From positions 1 to 64,000 of the forward strand of contig CAZVKC010000043.1 of the NCBI GenBank assembly GCA_964627455.1: a DNA stretch of 64,000 nucleotides, read 5' to 3'. The notes under the pieces are model-generated. The model searched no databases, had not been told where the DNA came from, and worked only from the letters and a program-made list of their open reading frames with translations. Source of the stretch: F-183 sp964627455. GTDB lineage: Bacteria > Acidobacteriota > Terriglobia > Bryobacterales > Bryobacteraceae. A program made the position numbers and the translations under genes. How positions within the stretch are numbered: the stretch's first letter is position 1; every line of letters starts with the position of its first letter. This document shows positions 17,938 through 27,174 of the stretch, in pieces.

Positions 17938-19046
17938 AGTACGTCACCGAGTTCCGTGATGGCGAGCTGGCGCAAAAGCTGGCTCGCGAGATCCATCAGA
18001 TCACGACGCGCCCCTGGAAGATCATGGAAGTTTGCGGCGGGCAGACGCATTCCATCATCCGCAACGGCATTGATCAACTGCTGCCGCCAGGCATCGAGAT
18101 GGTGCATGGTCCGGGATGTCCGGTGTGCGTGACGCCGCTCGAAACCATTGATCGTGCGCTGGCGATTGCCGCGCAGCCCGGCGTCATCTTTTGCTCATTC
18201 GGCGACATGTTGCGGGTCCCCGGGACGGAGAAGGATCTGTTCCGCATCAAGAGCGAAGGCGGCGACGTGCGCATCGTCTATTCACCGCTCGACGCTTTGA
18301 AGCTCGCAAAGAACAATCCCGACCGGCAAGTGGTGTTCTTCGGCGTCGGCTTTGAAACCACCGCGCCTGCGAATGCGATGGCGGTGCATGCCGCGAAGTT
18401 GCAGGGGATCCGCAATTTTTCGGTGCTGGTGTCGCATGTGCTGGTCCCGCCGGCGATGGAGGCAATCCTCGAATCGCCGTCGAATCAGGTGCAAGGCTTT
18501 CTCGCGGCGGGTCACGTCTGCAGCGTGATGGGCTACTGGCAGTATCCGGCGGTCGCCGAGAAGCACCGCGTGCCGATCGTGGTGACGGGCTTTGAACCGC
18601 TCGATCTGCTGGAGGGGATCCGCCGCATGGTGCGGATGCTCGAGTCCGGCGCGATTGGCGTTGAGAACGCATACGAGCGAGTGGTGACCCGCGAAGGCAA
18701 CGTGGCAGCGCAGCAACTGTTGTCGCAGGTGTTCGAAGTGACGGATCGGGCATGGCGCGGCATCGGCGTGATTCCGAAGAGCGGTTGGCGATTGAGCGAG
18801 GAGTATCGCGAGTTCGACGCGGAGCAGAGATTCGCGGTGACGGACGTGCATTCGGTGGAATCGCCGTTGTGCCACAGCGGCGATGTGTTGCGCGGCGCGA
18901 TCAAGCCGACCGCCTGCCCGGCTTTTGGAAAGGAATGCACGCCGCGGCATCCGCTCGGCGCGACGATGGTTTCGAGCGAAGGCGCCTGCGCGGCTTACTA
19001 CAACTACGGCCGCTTCATCTCGGCGGATGAGTTGGCGCATGCCTGA
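17934..19046 (+). CDS. hypD: Hydrogenase maturation protein HypD
   Basis: A 370-residue HypD, the scaffold on which the Fe(CN)2CO cofactor is assembled together with HypC. MEVCGGQTHSI carries Cys34 and GPGCPVCVTP carries Cys62 and Cys65. The C-terminal 4Fe-4S cysteines appear in ESPLCHSGDVL, KPTACPAFGKECTP and SSEGACAAYYNYGRF. Length matches the family. Overlaps hypC at the start and hypE at the end. Confidence 0.97.
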   Translation: MKYVTEFRDGELAQKLAREIHQITTRPWKIMEVCGGQTHSIIRNGIDQLLPPGIEMVHGPGCPVCVTPLETIDRALAIAAQPGVIFCSFGDMLRVPGTEKDLFRIKSEGGDVRIVYSPLDALKLAKNNPDRQVVFFGVGFETTAPANAMAVHAAKLQGIRNFSVLVSHVLVPPAMEAILESPSNQVQGFLAAGHVCSVMGYWQYPAVAEKHRVPIVVTGFEPLDLLEGIRRMVRMLESGAIGVENAYERVVTREGNVAAQQLLSQVFEVTDRAWRGIGVIPKSGWRLSEEYREFDAEQRFAVTDVHSVESPLCHSGDVLRGAIKPTACPAFGKECTPRHPLGATMVSSEGACAAYYNYGRFISADELAHA

Positions 19047-20094
19047 TTTTTCGAACTGGTCCTGCCCGCTGCCGTTGCGCGACTATCCGGGAATCGTGAT
19101 GGGTCACGGCGGAGGCGGCAAGCTTTCGCAGGAACTGATCACGCACCTGTTCGTGCCTGCCTTTCGCAACGACGCACTTGCTGTGATGGGCGATTCGAGC
19201 GTGCTGCCCTCGCTCGGATCGGGGCGCATCGCAATGTCCACGGATTCGTTCGTGGTGCGGCCGTTGTTCTTTCCCGGCGGGTCAATCGGCGAACTCGCGG
19301 TGAACGGCACGGTCAACGACCTGGCGATGAGCGGCGCGCGGCCTTTATATCTGACGGCCGGCTTCATCCTCGAAGAAGGTTTCGCAATTCGCGAGTTAGC
19401 CCGAATCGTTGAAGCGATGGGCGCGGCCGCGCGTGCAGCGGGTGTGCAGATCGTGACGGGCGATACGAAGGTCGTCGAGAAAGGCCACGGCGACGGTTGC
19501 TACATCAATACGTCCGGCGTCGGTGTGGTGGCGGATGGTGTGCATGTGAGTCCCGCGGCGGCGCGTCCCGGCGATGCGATCCTCATCAGCGGATCCATTG
19601 GCGATCACGGCATGGCGATCATGAGCGTGCGTGAGGGACTCGAGTTCGAATCCACGATCGAGAGCGATTGCGCGGCGTTGCATGAGATGGTGCAGATGGT
19701 CATTGAAGCAGGTGGCGCGGGGGTGCACGCGATGCGGGATCCAACACGTGGCGGCGTTGCGGCAACGGTGCAGGAGATCGCGCTGGCGGCCGGCGCCGGG
19801 GCGATGATCGAGGAACGCGCGTTGCCCGTGCGGCCGGAAGTACAAGCCGCCTGCGAGATGCTCGGCATGGATCCGCTGTTCGTCGCGAATGAAGGTAAGA
19901 TGATCGCGTTCGTCGATCCCTCGGTCGCCGATGCAGTGCTGGACGCGATGCGCCGACATCCGCTGGGTTCGCGCGCCGCGCGCATCGGCAAGCTGACTGA
20001 TCAACGGCCGGGCATGCTCGTGGCGCGCACGGCGATTGGCGCGAATCGCGTGGTCCCGATGCAGATCGGCGAGCAGTTGCCCCGTATTTGTTAG
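19039..20094 (+). CDS. hypE: Carbamoyl-dehydratase HypE
   Basis: A 351-residue HypE of the PurM/ThiL-like ATPase superfamily. GHGGGGK near residue 22 starts the nucleotide site, and DSSVLPSLGSGRIAMSTDSFVVRP and NGTVNDLAMSGA are the typical metal/phosphate segments. The chain ends PRIC: the C-terminal cysteine (351) receives the carbamoyl group from HypF and is dehydrated to thiocyanate, the source of the CN ligands. It overlaps hypD by eight bases. Its stop TAG overlaps, on the other strand, the hypF stop (20091-20093), so the two genes meet tail to tail. Confidence 0.97.
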   Translation: MPDFSNWSCPLPLRDYPGIVMGHGGGGKLSQELITHLFVPAFRNDALAVMGDSSVLPSLGSGRIAMSTDSFVVRPLFFPGGSIGELAVNGTVNDLAMSGARPLYLTAGFILEEGFAIRELARIVEAMGAAARAAGVQIVTGDTKVVEKGHGDGCYINTSGVGVVADGVHVSPAAARPGDAILISGSIGDHGMAIMSVREGLEFESTIESDCAALHEMVQMVIEAGGAGVHAMRDPTRGGVAATVQEIALAAGAGAMIEERALPVRPEVQAACEMLGMDPLFVANEGKMIAFVDPSVADAVLDAMRRHPLGSRAARIGKLTDQRPGMLVARTAIGANRVVPMQIGEQLPRIC

Positions 20095-22318
20095 CGGTTC
20101 ATCATGATGGCGTTCGCAACGGCGGCTTGGCCGAGGCAGAGTCCACCGTCGTTGGGCGGGACGAGTGCGTGGATCCANNNNNNNNNNNNNNNNNNNNNNN
20201 NNNNNNNNNNNNNNNNNNNNNNNNNNNNNNNNNNNNNNNNNNNNNNNNNNNNNNNNNNNNNNNNNNNNNNNNNNNNNCGATCACATGCGCGAGTGTTTCG
20301 TGAAAGCGTCCGGCGGCGGTTGCGGGATCCTCGTTCGCCAGCGCGCGAATCATGTCGCGGAAGTCGATCTCGCCGGTGTCTGCGATATGGAAAGGATACG
20401 GCTCGCTCGAGGGATGCCTCAGAGCAAGCGCTTCGAGTTCCATCGCAGCCTGCCCTTCGTAGCTGGCTTCCAGGCGAACGCCGAGGATCGCGGCCACAGC
20501 GTCGAACAGGCGTCCGCAGGATGAGGTGTCAATCGCGTTGACGCGTTTTTCGATCATCTGTTCGACGATCTTACGTGCTTGCGGCGATACGCTTTTCTCG
20601 ATGGCGGCGGCTTCGATGCCCGCGTCGCGTGCATAGGCGAGTCCGGCGCGCCAAGTCTGTTTCACTGCCGCGTCGCCTCCCGCCAGCGGCACATAGCGGA
20701 AGTGGAATCGTCGCGCGAACTCCGCGTATCCGCATTCGAGGAATTCGCCGCCCCAGATGCGGCCGTCCGTGCCGTAACCCGTGCCGTCGAGTGCGACTCC
20801 TGTGACGCGGGCGTTCGCCGGCAACCTGTTTTCAGCCATGCACGCGGCGATGTGCGCGTGATGATGTTGCACCGCGATCTGCGGGAGATCGAGAGTGCGC
20901 GCCGCATACTGCGTGGACAGATACTGCGGATGCAGGTCGTGCGCGATGCATTCGGGATCAATGCGGAAGAAACGGCGCATGTGCTCGATGGTCCGTTCGA
21001 ACACCTGCATGGTTTCGAGATTCTCGAGGTCCCCGATATGCTGGCTGAGGATCGCGTAATGCTCGCGCGTGAGACAGAACGTGTTCTTCAATTCGCCGCC
21101 GCACGCGAGGATTTGCTTGACGGGCGTGGCGAGATCGATCGGATGCGGCGCGTATCCGCGAGAGCGCCGGATCACGCGGTCGCGGCCTTCGAACGTGCGC
21201 ACGACCGAGTCATCCGCTGGCACGTGGATGCGCCGGTTGTGCGTGAGGAAGTACTCGGCGAGTCCGTGCAACCGCGGCGTGACCTCTTCGTTGCGGCATG
21301 CGATTGGCTCCTCGGACAAGTTGCCGGAGGTCATGACCAGCGCATCGTACGCCGAGCCTTCGAACAGCAAATGATGCAGCGGCGTATACGGCAGCATTAG
21401 CCCGAGCCAGTCGAGTCCCGGCGCGACGTCCGCACACACGGCCGCATCGGCTGCCCGACGAACCAACACAATCGGACGCCGCGGCGACGCGAGCGCCTGC
21501 CGGTCTGCATCTGACAACTCTGCCGAGAGCCGGCCGGCAACGGCGATATCGCGAACCATCACCGCGAACGGCTTGTCGGACCTCCGCTTGCCCTCGCGCA
21601 AACGCCGCACCGCATCCGCGCTCGAAGCCAGGCACGCGAGATGAAAGCCGCCGAGTCCTTTGATTGCGACCACGTGACCATGCGCAAGCAGGCGCTTCGT
21701 CTCGTGCAATGCATCCGCACGTTCACACAGTTTGCCCGCGCGATCCCACAACTCCACCCAAGGACCACAACGCGGGCATGCCACCGGCTGCGCGTGAAAC
21801 CGCCGGTCCGCCGGGTCGCGATATTCCGCTGCGCATGCGTCGCACATCGCGAACTCCGACATCGTCGTGTACGGCCGGTCATACGGCACGTTCTCGATGA
21901 TCGTGTACCGCGGACCGCAATGCGTGCAATTGATAAAAGGATACGCATGCCGTCGATCGGCGGGATCTTGCAGTTCGCGCAGGCACGCGTCGCACGTTGC
22001 GATGTCGGGTGGCACGAGCACGAACTCTCCACCTGACTCCGCGGCGCTGTCGCGGATCTCGAACGTCCCATCGCCGGCCGGCTCGATTTCGACTTCGCGA
22101 ACCTCATCGATGGCCGCGAGCGGCGGCACGCTTGTGCGAAACAGCCGCCGGAACTCCGCATATCCGCCGGCGTCGCCCTCGACCTCGATGGTGACACCCG
22201 TGCCGGAATTCGAAACGAACCCACGCAAGCCGCAGCCGGTGGCGAGGCTGTGCACCCAGGGGCGAAATCCAACCCCTTGCACGATCCCGTAAACCGTCAG
22301 CCTCCAGCGGCGGCGCAT
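20091..22318 (-). CDS. hypF: Carbamoyltransferase HypF, interrupted by an assembly gap
   Basis: HypF makes the carbamoyl group on HypE from carbamoyl phosphate and ATP. Domains in order: acylphosphatase (YGIVQGVGFRPWVHSLA, residues about 8-24), two zinc fingers (CDAC/CTHC, CDAC/CPRC), a YrdC-like domain (VAIKGLGGFHLAC), then the Kae1-like carbamoyltransferase domain (HHHAHIAACMAENRLP). The N gap cuts the C-terminus between FHETLAHVI and the final 28 residues (WIHALVPPNDGG to MNR). By frame the true gap must be 2 modulo 3 long, so it is not exactly 100; by family comparison about 35 residues are missing, probably including the SGGVFQN block. Nothing suggests a pseudogene. It is opposite in strand to hypABCDE. 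Confidence 0.93.
20178..20277. other. Assembly gap of 100 N inside hypF
   Basis: The 5' coding part leaves one base over and the 3' part begins in frame, so the real missing length is 2 modulo 3 (for example 98, 101 or 104). A filled 100 is therefore a placeholder. The two flanks share no overlap. Confidence 0.95.
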
Positions 22319-22324
22319 GCGAGC

Positions 22325-23704
22325 CTACTGCGGGGCGCGCGGCAGTGAACCCGCCGGGACCTGAATGGCAGCCCGTGCCTTCTGGTCGACCCAGGCTTGG
22401 ACGATGTCCGGAGGGAAACCTGGCATCAGGCGTTCGATGCGGGCGAGCATCTCGTTGACCACGTCCTGATGCGCTTCCGCGACATCGTAGCTCTCGTCGG
22501 AATCCTGGGACAGGTCGTAGAGTTCAGGCTTCACCAGGGGCAATACCTTACGTCCCGATGCCGGCGCCGGGGAATACATCACATGGTTGAATCGCGCCAC
22601 GTGGAGCTTCCATTGCTTCCAGCGGGCGCAGAGCAGGAAGTGTTCGTCGAAATAGAGTAGTACTTCAGGACGGTCGATGGACTTCACCTTACCGCTGATC
22701 AGTGGCCATAGGTCAATGCCGTCGACCTGCTTCTTAGGCGGCGGCGCGCCCGCGAGTTTGGTGATCGTCGGGACGATGTCGAGGGTCGACGCGATGCTGG
22801 AGGTCACTCTGCCCGCCGGAATCTGCCCGGGCATACGCATGATGCAGGGAACTCGTACGCCGCCCTCCCAGGTCATACCCTTGCGTCCCCGGTGCGGTCC
22901 CGGACTCCCCTGAAACCAGGGCCCGTTGTCCGAGCTGAAGATGATGAGGGTGTTGCGCTCGATCCCATTGCGCTTCACGGCCGCGACGATTTCGCCGACA
23001 CTCCAGTCGATCTCCTCAACCACATCGCCGTAAATCCCCAGGGGACTCTTGCCCTTGAACTTCGCCGAAGCCCCTAGCGGGATATGCGGATAGGTGTGGG
23101 GCAAATACAGGAAGAAGGGAGATCCCTTGGCGCCGTCGATGAACTTTACCGCTTCCTCGGTGTACCGCGGCGTCAGCGTCGCAAGGTCCGCGGTCTGCTC
23201 AATGACCTGCGTATCGCGCAACATCACCCGCGGAACCATGTCATTGCTATAGGGGATCCCGAAGTAGCTATCGAACCCGCGCCTGGTTGGAAGGTACTCG
23301 TCGGGCCGGCCGATGTGCCACTTGCCGATGCAGGCCGTCTTGTATTGGCGTTGTTTCAGCAGGTCCGCGAGCGTCTGCTCGTCGAGATTCAATCCGGTCT
23401 TATCCTGCGGGAATAAGACCTTGGGTACGCCGACCCGCGTGGGGTACCGTCCCGTCAGCAAGGCCGCGCGGGAGGGCGAACACACGGGATTCGCGCTGTA
23501 AAAGTTTGTAAAACGTAAACCCTCGGCGGCGAGCTTATCGAGATTGGGCGTGCGGATTTTGCTGCCGTAACAGCCTAGATCACCCCAGCCAAGGTCATCG
23601 CAGAAGATCAGGATGACATTCGGTAAGGTGTTTGCGCCACGCACCCCCGGAAGTGTCGTCAGCAGTGCGGGAAGTTTCAGAAGATCTCTGCGGCTAGGGG
23701 ACAT
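22325..23704 (-). CDS. Sulfatase (arylsulfatase family), Tat-type signal
   Basis: A 459-residue type I sulfatase. It begins SPSRRDLLKLPALLTTLPG, a Tat-like signal. VILIFCDDLGWGDLGCYG gives the calcium-binding aspartates (Asp36, Asp37). CSPSR at 75-79 is the formylglycine signature, with Cys75 to be oxidised by a formylglycine-generating enzyme that is not in this window. FSSDNGPWFQGSPGPHRGRKG and the metal-ligand region are present. Expected to act in the periplasm or outside on sulfated glycans. It ends six bases from hypF on the same strand but is upstream of it, so hypF could be read through from this gene's promoter, a chance arrangement in function terms. Confidence 0.93.
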   Translation of the reverse strand: MSPSRRDLLKLPALLTTLPGVRGANTLPNVILIFCDDLGWGDLGCYGSKIRTPNLDKLAAEGLRFTNFYSANPVCSPSRAALLTGRYPTRVGVPKVLFPQDKTGLNLDEQTLADLLKQRQYKTACIGKWHIGRPDEYLPTRRGFDSYFGIPYSNDMVPRVMLRDTQVIEQTADLATLTPRYTEEAVKFIDGAKGSPFFLYLPHTYPHIPLGASAKFKGKSPLGIYGDVVEEIDWSVGEIVAAVKRNGIERNTLIIFSSDNGPWFQGSPGPHRGRKGMTWEGGVRVPCIMRMPGQIPAGRVTSSIASTLDIVPTITKLAGAPPPKKQVDGIDLWPLISGKVKSIDRPEVLLYFDEHFLLCARWKQWKLHVARFNHVMYSPAPASGRKVLPLVKPELYDLSQDSDESYDVAEAHQDVVNEMLARIERLMPGFPPDIVQAWVDQKARAAIQVPAGSLPRAPQ

Positions 23705-23785
23705 CAGACTTTTCCTGAAACATCATACCAGCGGGAATATATGGGGCAATTGACGGTATTTCAGGCCGATGGTACGCTCAGTCAT

Positions 23786-23926
23786 CCACATCCGCTGCGG
23801 GGATGTGGTGACAGCCTCGCCGGCGCGTTCGCGCCAGGTATTCCTCCTCGCTGAAGGCATCCCCCGAAGGGATAGTGAAAGCCGGAGGTCTGTCCAAAAA
23901 CGCAGTACTGCCGGGGGTCAACCACC
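23786..23926 (+). promoter_or_regulatory. Structured leader of the exopolysaccharide locus, unassigned
   Basis: The 222-base spacer before the polysaccharide genes holds three hairpins in a row: ccacatcc/ggatgtgg (23786-23793 with 23801-23808, perfect 8 bp), ggcgc/gcgcc (23822-23826 with 23831-23835, 4-base loop) and atccc/gggat (23859-23863 with 23869-23873). The segment gtgaaagccggaggtc follows, and then a 10-base palindrome gcagtactgc (23902-23911). The density of paired elements suggests a regulatory RNA leader or riboswitch. I cannot match it to a known class. Confidence 0.45.
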
Positions 23927-24898
23927 GTGTTTCGCGTCCTGCCGACGATTGTCATACTTTCCATACTTTGCATCCCGGTTGCCCGTTCACAGCAACGAGC
24001 GGGAGGCGCCGCGGCGCCGGGTCTTTCCGATCCCACCAGTCTCCCTGTCCAGCGCATTGGACCTGATGACCTGATCGGCGTCGCCGTTTACGACTCTCCG
24101 GAGTTGACGCGCAACGTCCGTGTGTCCCAGGACGGCTCCGTCCGTCTTCCCCTGGTCAAGCAAAGGATCCGCATTGCGGGACTTTGGCCTGCCGAAGTCG
24201 AGGAAGCGATTGCTGCCGCGCTCAAGAGCGAGCAGGTGATGGTGGATCCCGTGGTGACCGTCACGGTTGCGGAGTACCGCAGCCGGCCGATTAAGGTCGT
24301 GGGCGCCGTCAAGCGTCCGGTGACCTTCCAGGCGGCTGGCGAGGTCACGCTTTTGGACGCGATCTCGCGCGCTGAAGGTTTGTCAGACGATGCAGGTCCT
24401 GAAATTCTGGTGAGCAAGATCCAGCCGGGCGTCGATGGCAAGCCCGCCTCGATTGTCCAGCGAATTCCTGTTAAAGCTCTGATCGACGCAGCCGATGCGG
24501 AATCTAACCTCCGCTTGGAGGGCGGCGAAGAGATCCGGGTTCCCGACGCTGGCCGGATTTATGTCGTTGGAAACGTGAAGAAGCCCGGCGCGTTTCCCAT
24601 CAAGGACTCGGCGGAGACCAGCATCATGCGGCTGCTGGCGCTATCGGAAGGCCTGCTGCCCTACTCCGCCAAGCAGGCTTTCATCTACCGCAAGGAGGCG
24701 TCGGGCAGCAAGAACGAGATCCCGATCGATCTCGAGCGGATCATCCAGCGAAAGGCTCCCGACGTGACGCTCATCGCCAATGACGTGCTGTACATCCCGG
24801 ATCGCACAGGCCGCAAGAGTGTCATGACAGCACTCGATAAAGCGATGCCGCTTGGAGCCGCCGTGAGTTCCGCTCTCATTTGGGTGACGGCCCGTTAA
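23927..24898 (+). CDS. Polysaccharide export protein (Wza-like, SLBB domains)
   Basis: A 323-residue exported protein. After the signal peptide (FRVLPTIVILSILCIPVARSQ) comes a Poly_export domain (RIGPDDLIGVAVYDSPELTRNV; DGSVRLPLV), then SLBB-type repeats (IKVVGAVKRPVTFQAAGEVTLLDAI and IYVVGNVKKPGAFPIKDSAETSIM). A hydrophobic C-terminal helix (PLGAAVSSALIW) could be the outer-membrane helix. No lipobox is seen. It should form the outer-membrane or periplasm-spanning exit channel for polysaccharide together with the Wzc-like protein 22 bases downstream. The start is GTG at 23927 because it opens directly on a signal peptide; there is no ATG nearby. Confidence 0.9.
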   Translation: MFRVLPTIVILSILCIPVARSQQRAGGAAAPGLSDPTSLPVQRIGPDDLIGVAVYDSPELTRNVRVSQDGSVRLPLVKQRIRIAGLWPAEVEEAIAAALKSEQVMVDPVVTVTVAEYRSRPIKVVGAVKRPVTFQAAGEVTLLDAISRAEGLSDDAGPEILVSKIQPGVDGKPASIVQRIPVKALIDAADAESNLRLEGGEEIRVPDAGRIYVVGNVKKPGAFPIKDSAETSIMRLLALSEGLLPYSAKQAFIYRKEASGSKNEIPIDLERIIQRKAPDVTLIANDVLYIPDRTGRKSVMTALDKAMPLGAAVSSALIWVTAR

Positions 24899-24920
24899 CG
24901 CGGTTGGCGAGAGGAGAGAA

Positions 24921-27173
24921 ATGCCAAAGCAACTGCACGATGCCGAACCGAATAGCCTGATTCCGATCTCTTCGCCCGGAAACGGCAACCCGTTCGCGCT
25001 TTCTTCGTTTTACATTCAGCCGATGCCCGGTGGTCCGGGCCCCATGGATCCGAACGAGTCGGAAGAGCAAAAGGTACCGCTCAGCCACTACATGTGGATC
25101 ATCCGGCGTCACGCGTGGAAGATCCTGGCCTGGGTCCTTCTTTGTTTATTGGGCACATTCCTGGTTTCGTCCCGGATTTCTCCAATCTACGAATCGACCG
25201 TCACCATCGACATCGACCGGCAGGCCCCGAGCGCGATCGTCGGGCAGGACGCCGCACGAGCCATGAGTCCCAATGATGCGGACCAGTTCCTGGCCACGCA
25301 GATCAAACTGATTCAATCGGATTCCGTCCTGCGCCCGATCGCCGAGAAATACCGGCTGCTCGAACACGAAGAGCAGACCAAAGATCTGAACGACGGCAAG
25401 CTGCGGGCGCTGCTGGCTGCACCGGTCACACTGAAGAAACTGTCGGTTGTCCGGCCGCCCAATACCTACCTGGTCCAGGTGTCCTATCGTTCGACCGACG
25501 CGACCCTGGCGGCGAATGTCGCGAATTCCATCGCCAAGTCGTACCTGGAACACACCTATCGCATTCGGCTGACTTCCTCTTCAACGTTGTCGAACTTCAT
25601 GTCGCAACAGTTGGACGAGTTGAAGGCCAAGATGGAGCAGTCCGGGCAACGTCTGGCGGCTTTCGAGCGGGAACTTAACGTCATCAACCCCGAAGAGAAG
25701 ACGAGCATCCTGACGTCGCGGTTGTTGCAGTTGAATACGGAGTATACGAACGCGCAGGCCGACCGGGTCAAGAAAGAGGCGGCGTTCCAGTCGCTGCGGA
25801 ACGGTTCACTCGAAGCGGCTCAGGTATCGAGCCAGGGCGACGCGCTGCAGAAACTCAACGACCGTTTGAACGAAGCCAAGCAGAAGCTCTCGTTGACGCG
25901 GGCGACGTGGGGACCCAACAGTCCGGAGTTCCGTAAGGCGTCAAGCGATGTGTCGGAATTGCAGCGTCAGTTCGACGAGACGCGTTCGAACATCGGACGG
26001 CGGATCGAAGTGGAGTACAAGACCGCAGTCAATCGCGAAGACATGCTGCGCAAAGCCGTGGCGTCAACGAAAGCCGATTTCGACCGTTTGAACGGCCGGT
26101 CGTTCCAGTATCAACAGGCCAAGCGCGAAGCGGAAAATGACAAGCGGATCTACGACGAACTGCTACGCAAGATCAAAGAAGCAGAGATCAATTCGGGCAT
26201 CCAGAACAACAACATCCGGATCGCGGATCCGGCACGTGCTGGCGCACGCCCCGTGTTTCCGAATATCCGTCTGAACATGTTGCTGGCGTTTCTGCTGGCG
26301 GCTCTACTGGGGATCGGCGGCGCGCTGCTGACCGATGTTCTCGACGACACGGTGATGGATCCGGAGCAGGCCGCCCGCGTCCTGAATACCGACATCGTAG
26401 GTGGGCTCCCCGCGATCAAGCTTCGCGATGCTCGAACGGCTGGGCAGATCGCAGCGCCGGCGGGAGCGCTAGTGAAGTTCGGTGATTCCGCGCCCGACAA
26501 GATCTCGACCTACGAGGAAGCCATCCGCACGCTGCGGAACTCCATCCTTCTCAGCGATTTCGATCGCCGGATGCGGTCGCTGTTGGTGACCAGTGCGTCA
26601 CCCGGTGAGGGCAAGACCACGACTGCTGTGCATCTCGCGATCTCGCATTCCCAGCAGCACAAGAAGACCCTGCTGATCGACGCAGACCTGCGCCGTCCCT
26701 CGGTCCACAAGAAGATGCAGATCCCATCGAGCATCGGGTTGTCGAATTACCTGACCGAGCACGTGACATGGAAGGACGTCATCGTCAAAGATCCCGATTA
26801 TCCCGACCTCGACGTAATCGCCGCTGGCCCCCCGTCGCGGAAGGCGTCCGACCTGATCGGGCCGCGGATGGTCGACCTGCTCGAAGAGGTCTGCAAGGAA
26901 TACGACCTGGTGATCGTCGATGCTCCTCCGCTGTTAGGATTTGCCGAGCCGCTGCAAATGGCGACCGCGTCCGACGGCGTTCTGGTCGTGACGCGCGCTG
27001 GTCAAACGTCTCGCAAGGCTGTTCGCAGCGTACTCGCGACCCTGAAGCGCCTGCGCGCCAATGTCGTCGGAGTGGTTCTCAATCAGGTGAAGCCCGGCAT
27101 GAGCGACCACTATTACTACTACGGGTATTACAAGAACTACTACATGGCGCCCCCGGAACCTGAAAAGAGCTGA
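24921..27173 (+). CDS. Wzc-like polysaccharide co-polymerase with BY-kinase domain
   Basis: A 750-residue fused co-polymerase and tyrosine autokinase. The N-terminal Wzz domain follows a short cytoplasmic stretch and the first membrane helix (AWVLLCLLGTFLVSSRI). A long coiled-coil periplasmic section (about 220-440) follows. The second helix (LLAFLLAALLGIGGALL) leads to the kinase: Walker A SPGEGKT (about 560-566), Walker A' LLIDADLRRP and Walker B VIVDAPPLLG. The C-terminus is tyrosine-rich (DHYYYYGYYKNYYM), the expected phosphorylation tail. It controls chain length and export. A GGAGAG ribosome binding site precedes the ATG. A phosphatase partner is not seen. Confidence 0.93.
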   Translation: MPKQLHDAEPNSLIPISSPGNGNPFALSSFYIQPMPGGPGPMDPNESEEQKVPLSHYMWIIRRHAWKILAWVLLCLLGTFLVSSRISPIYESTVTIDIDRQAPSAIVGQDAARAMSPNDADQFLATQIKLIQSDSVLRPIAEKYRLLEHEEQTKDLNDGKLRALLAAPVTLKKLSVVRPPNTYLVQVSYRSTDATLAANVANSIAKSYLEHTYRIRLTSSSTLSNFMSQQLDELKAKMEQSGQRLAAFERELNVINPEEKTSILTSRLLQLNTEYTNAQADRVKKEAAFQSLRNGSLEAAQVSSQGDALQKLNDRLNEAKQKLSLTRATWGPNSPEFRKASSDVSELQRQFDETRSNIGRRIEVEYKTAVNREDMLRKAVASTKADFDRLNGRSFQYQQAKREAENDKRIYDELLRKIKEAEINSGIQNNNIRIADPARAGARPVFPNIRLNMLLAFLLAALLGIGGALLTDVLDDTVMDPEQAARVLNTDIVGGLPAIKLRDARTAGQIAAPAGALVKFGDSAPDKISTYEEAIRTLRNSILLSDFDRRMRSLLVTSASPGEGKTTTAVHLAISHSQQHKKTLLIDADLRRPSVHKKMQIPSSIGLSNYLTEHVTWKDVIVKDPDYPDLDVIAAGPPSRKASDLIGPRMVDLLEEVCKEYDLVIVDAPPLLGFAEPLQMATASDGVLVVTRAGQTSRKAVRSVLATLKRLRANVVGVVLNQVKPGMSDHYYYYGYYKNYYMAPPEPEKS

Positions 27174-27174
27174 G

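Noticed and set aside
20102..22318. HypF ending in an out-of-frame tail rich in Ser and Thr
   Set aside because: That tail arises from reading 100 N in the wrong phase. In the correct frame the end is the standard VPPNDGG C-terminus with stop at 20091-20093.
23861..23920. A c-di-GMP-I (GEMM) riboswitch
   Set aside because: Only AAAGCC and a CCGGGG stretch match. The GGGCAAACC and GACGCAAAGCC core is missing, so the leader is left unassigned.
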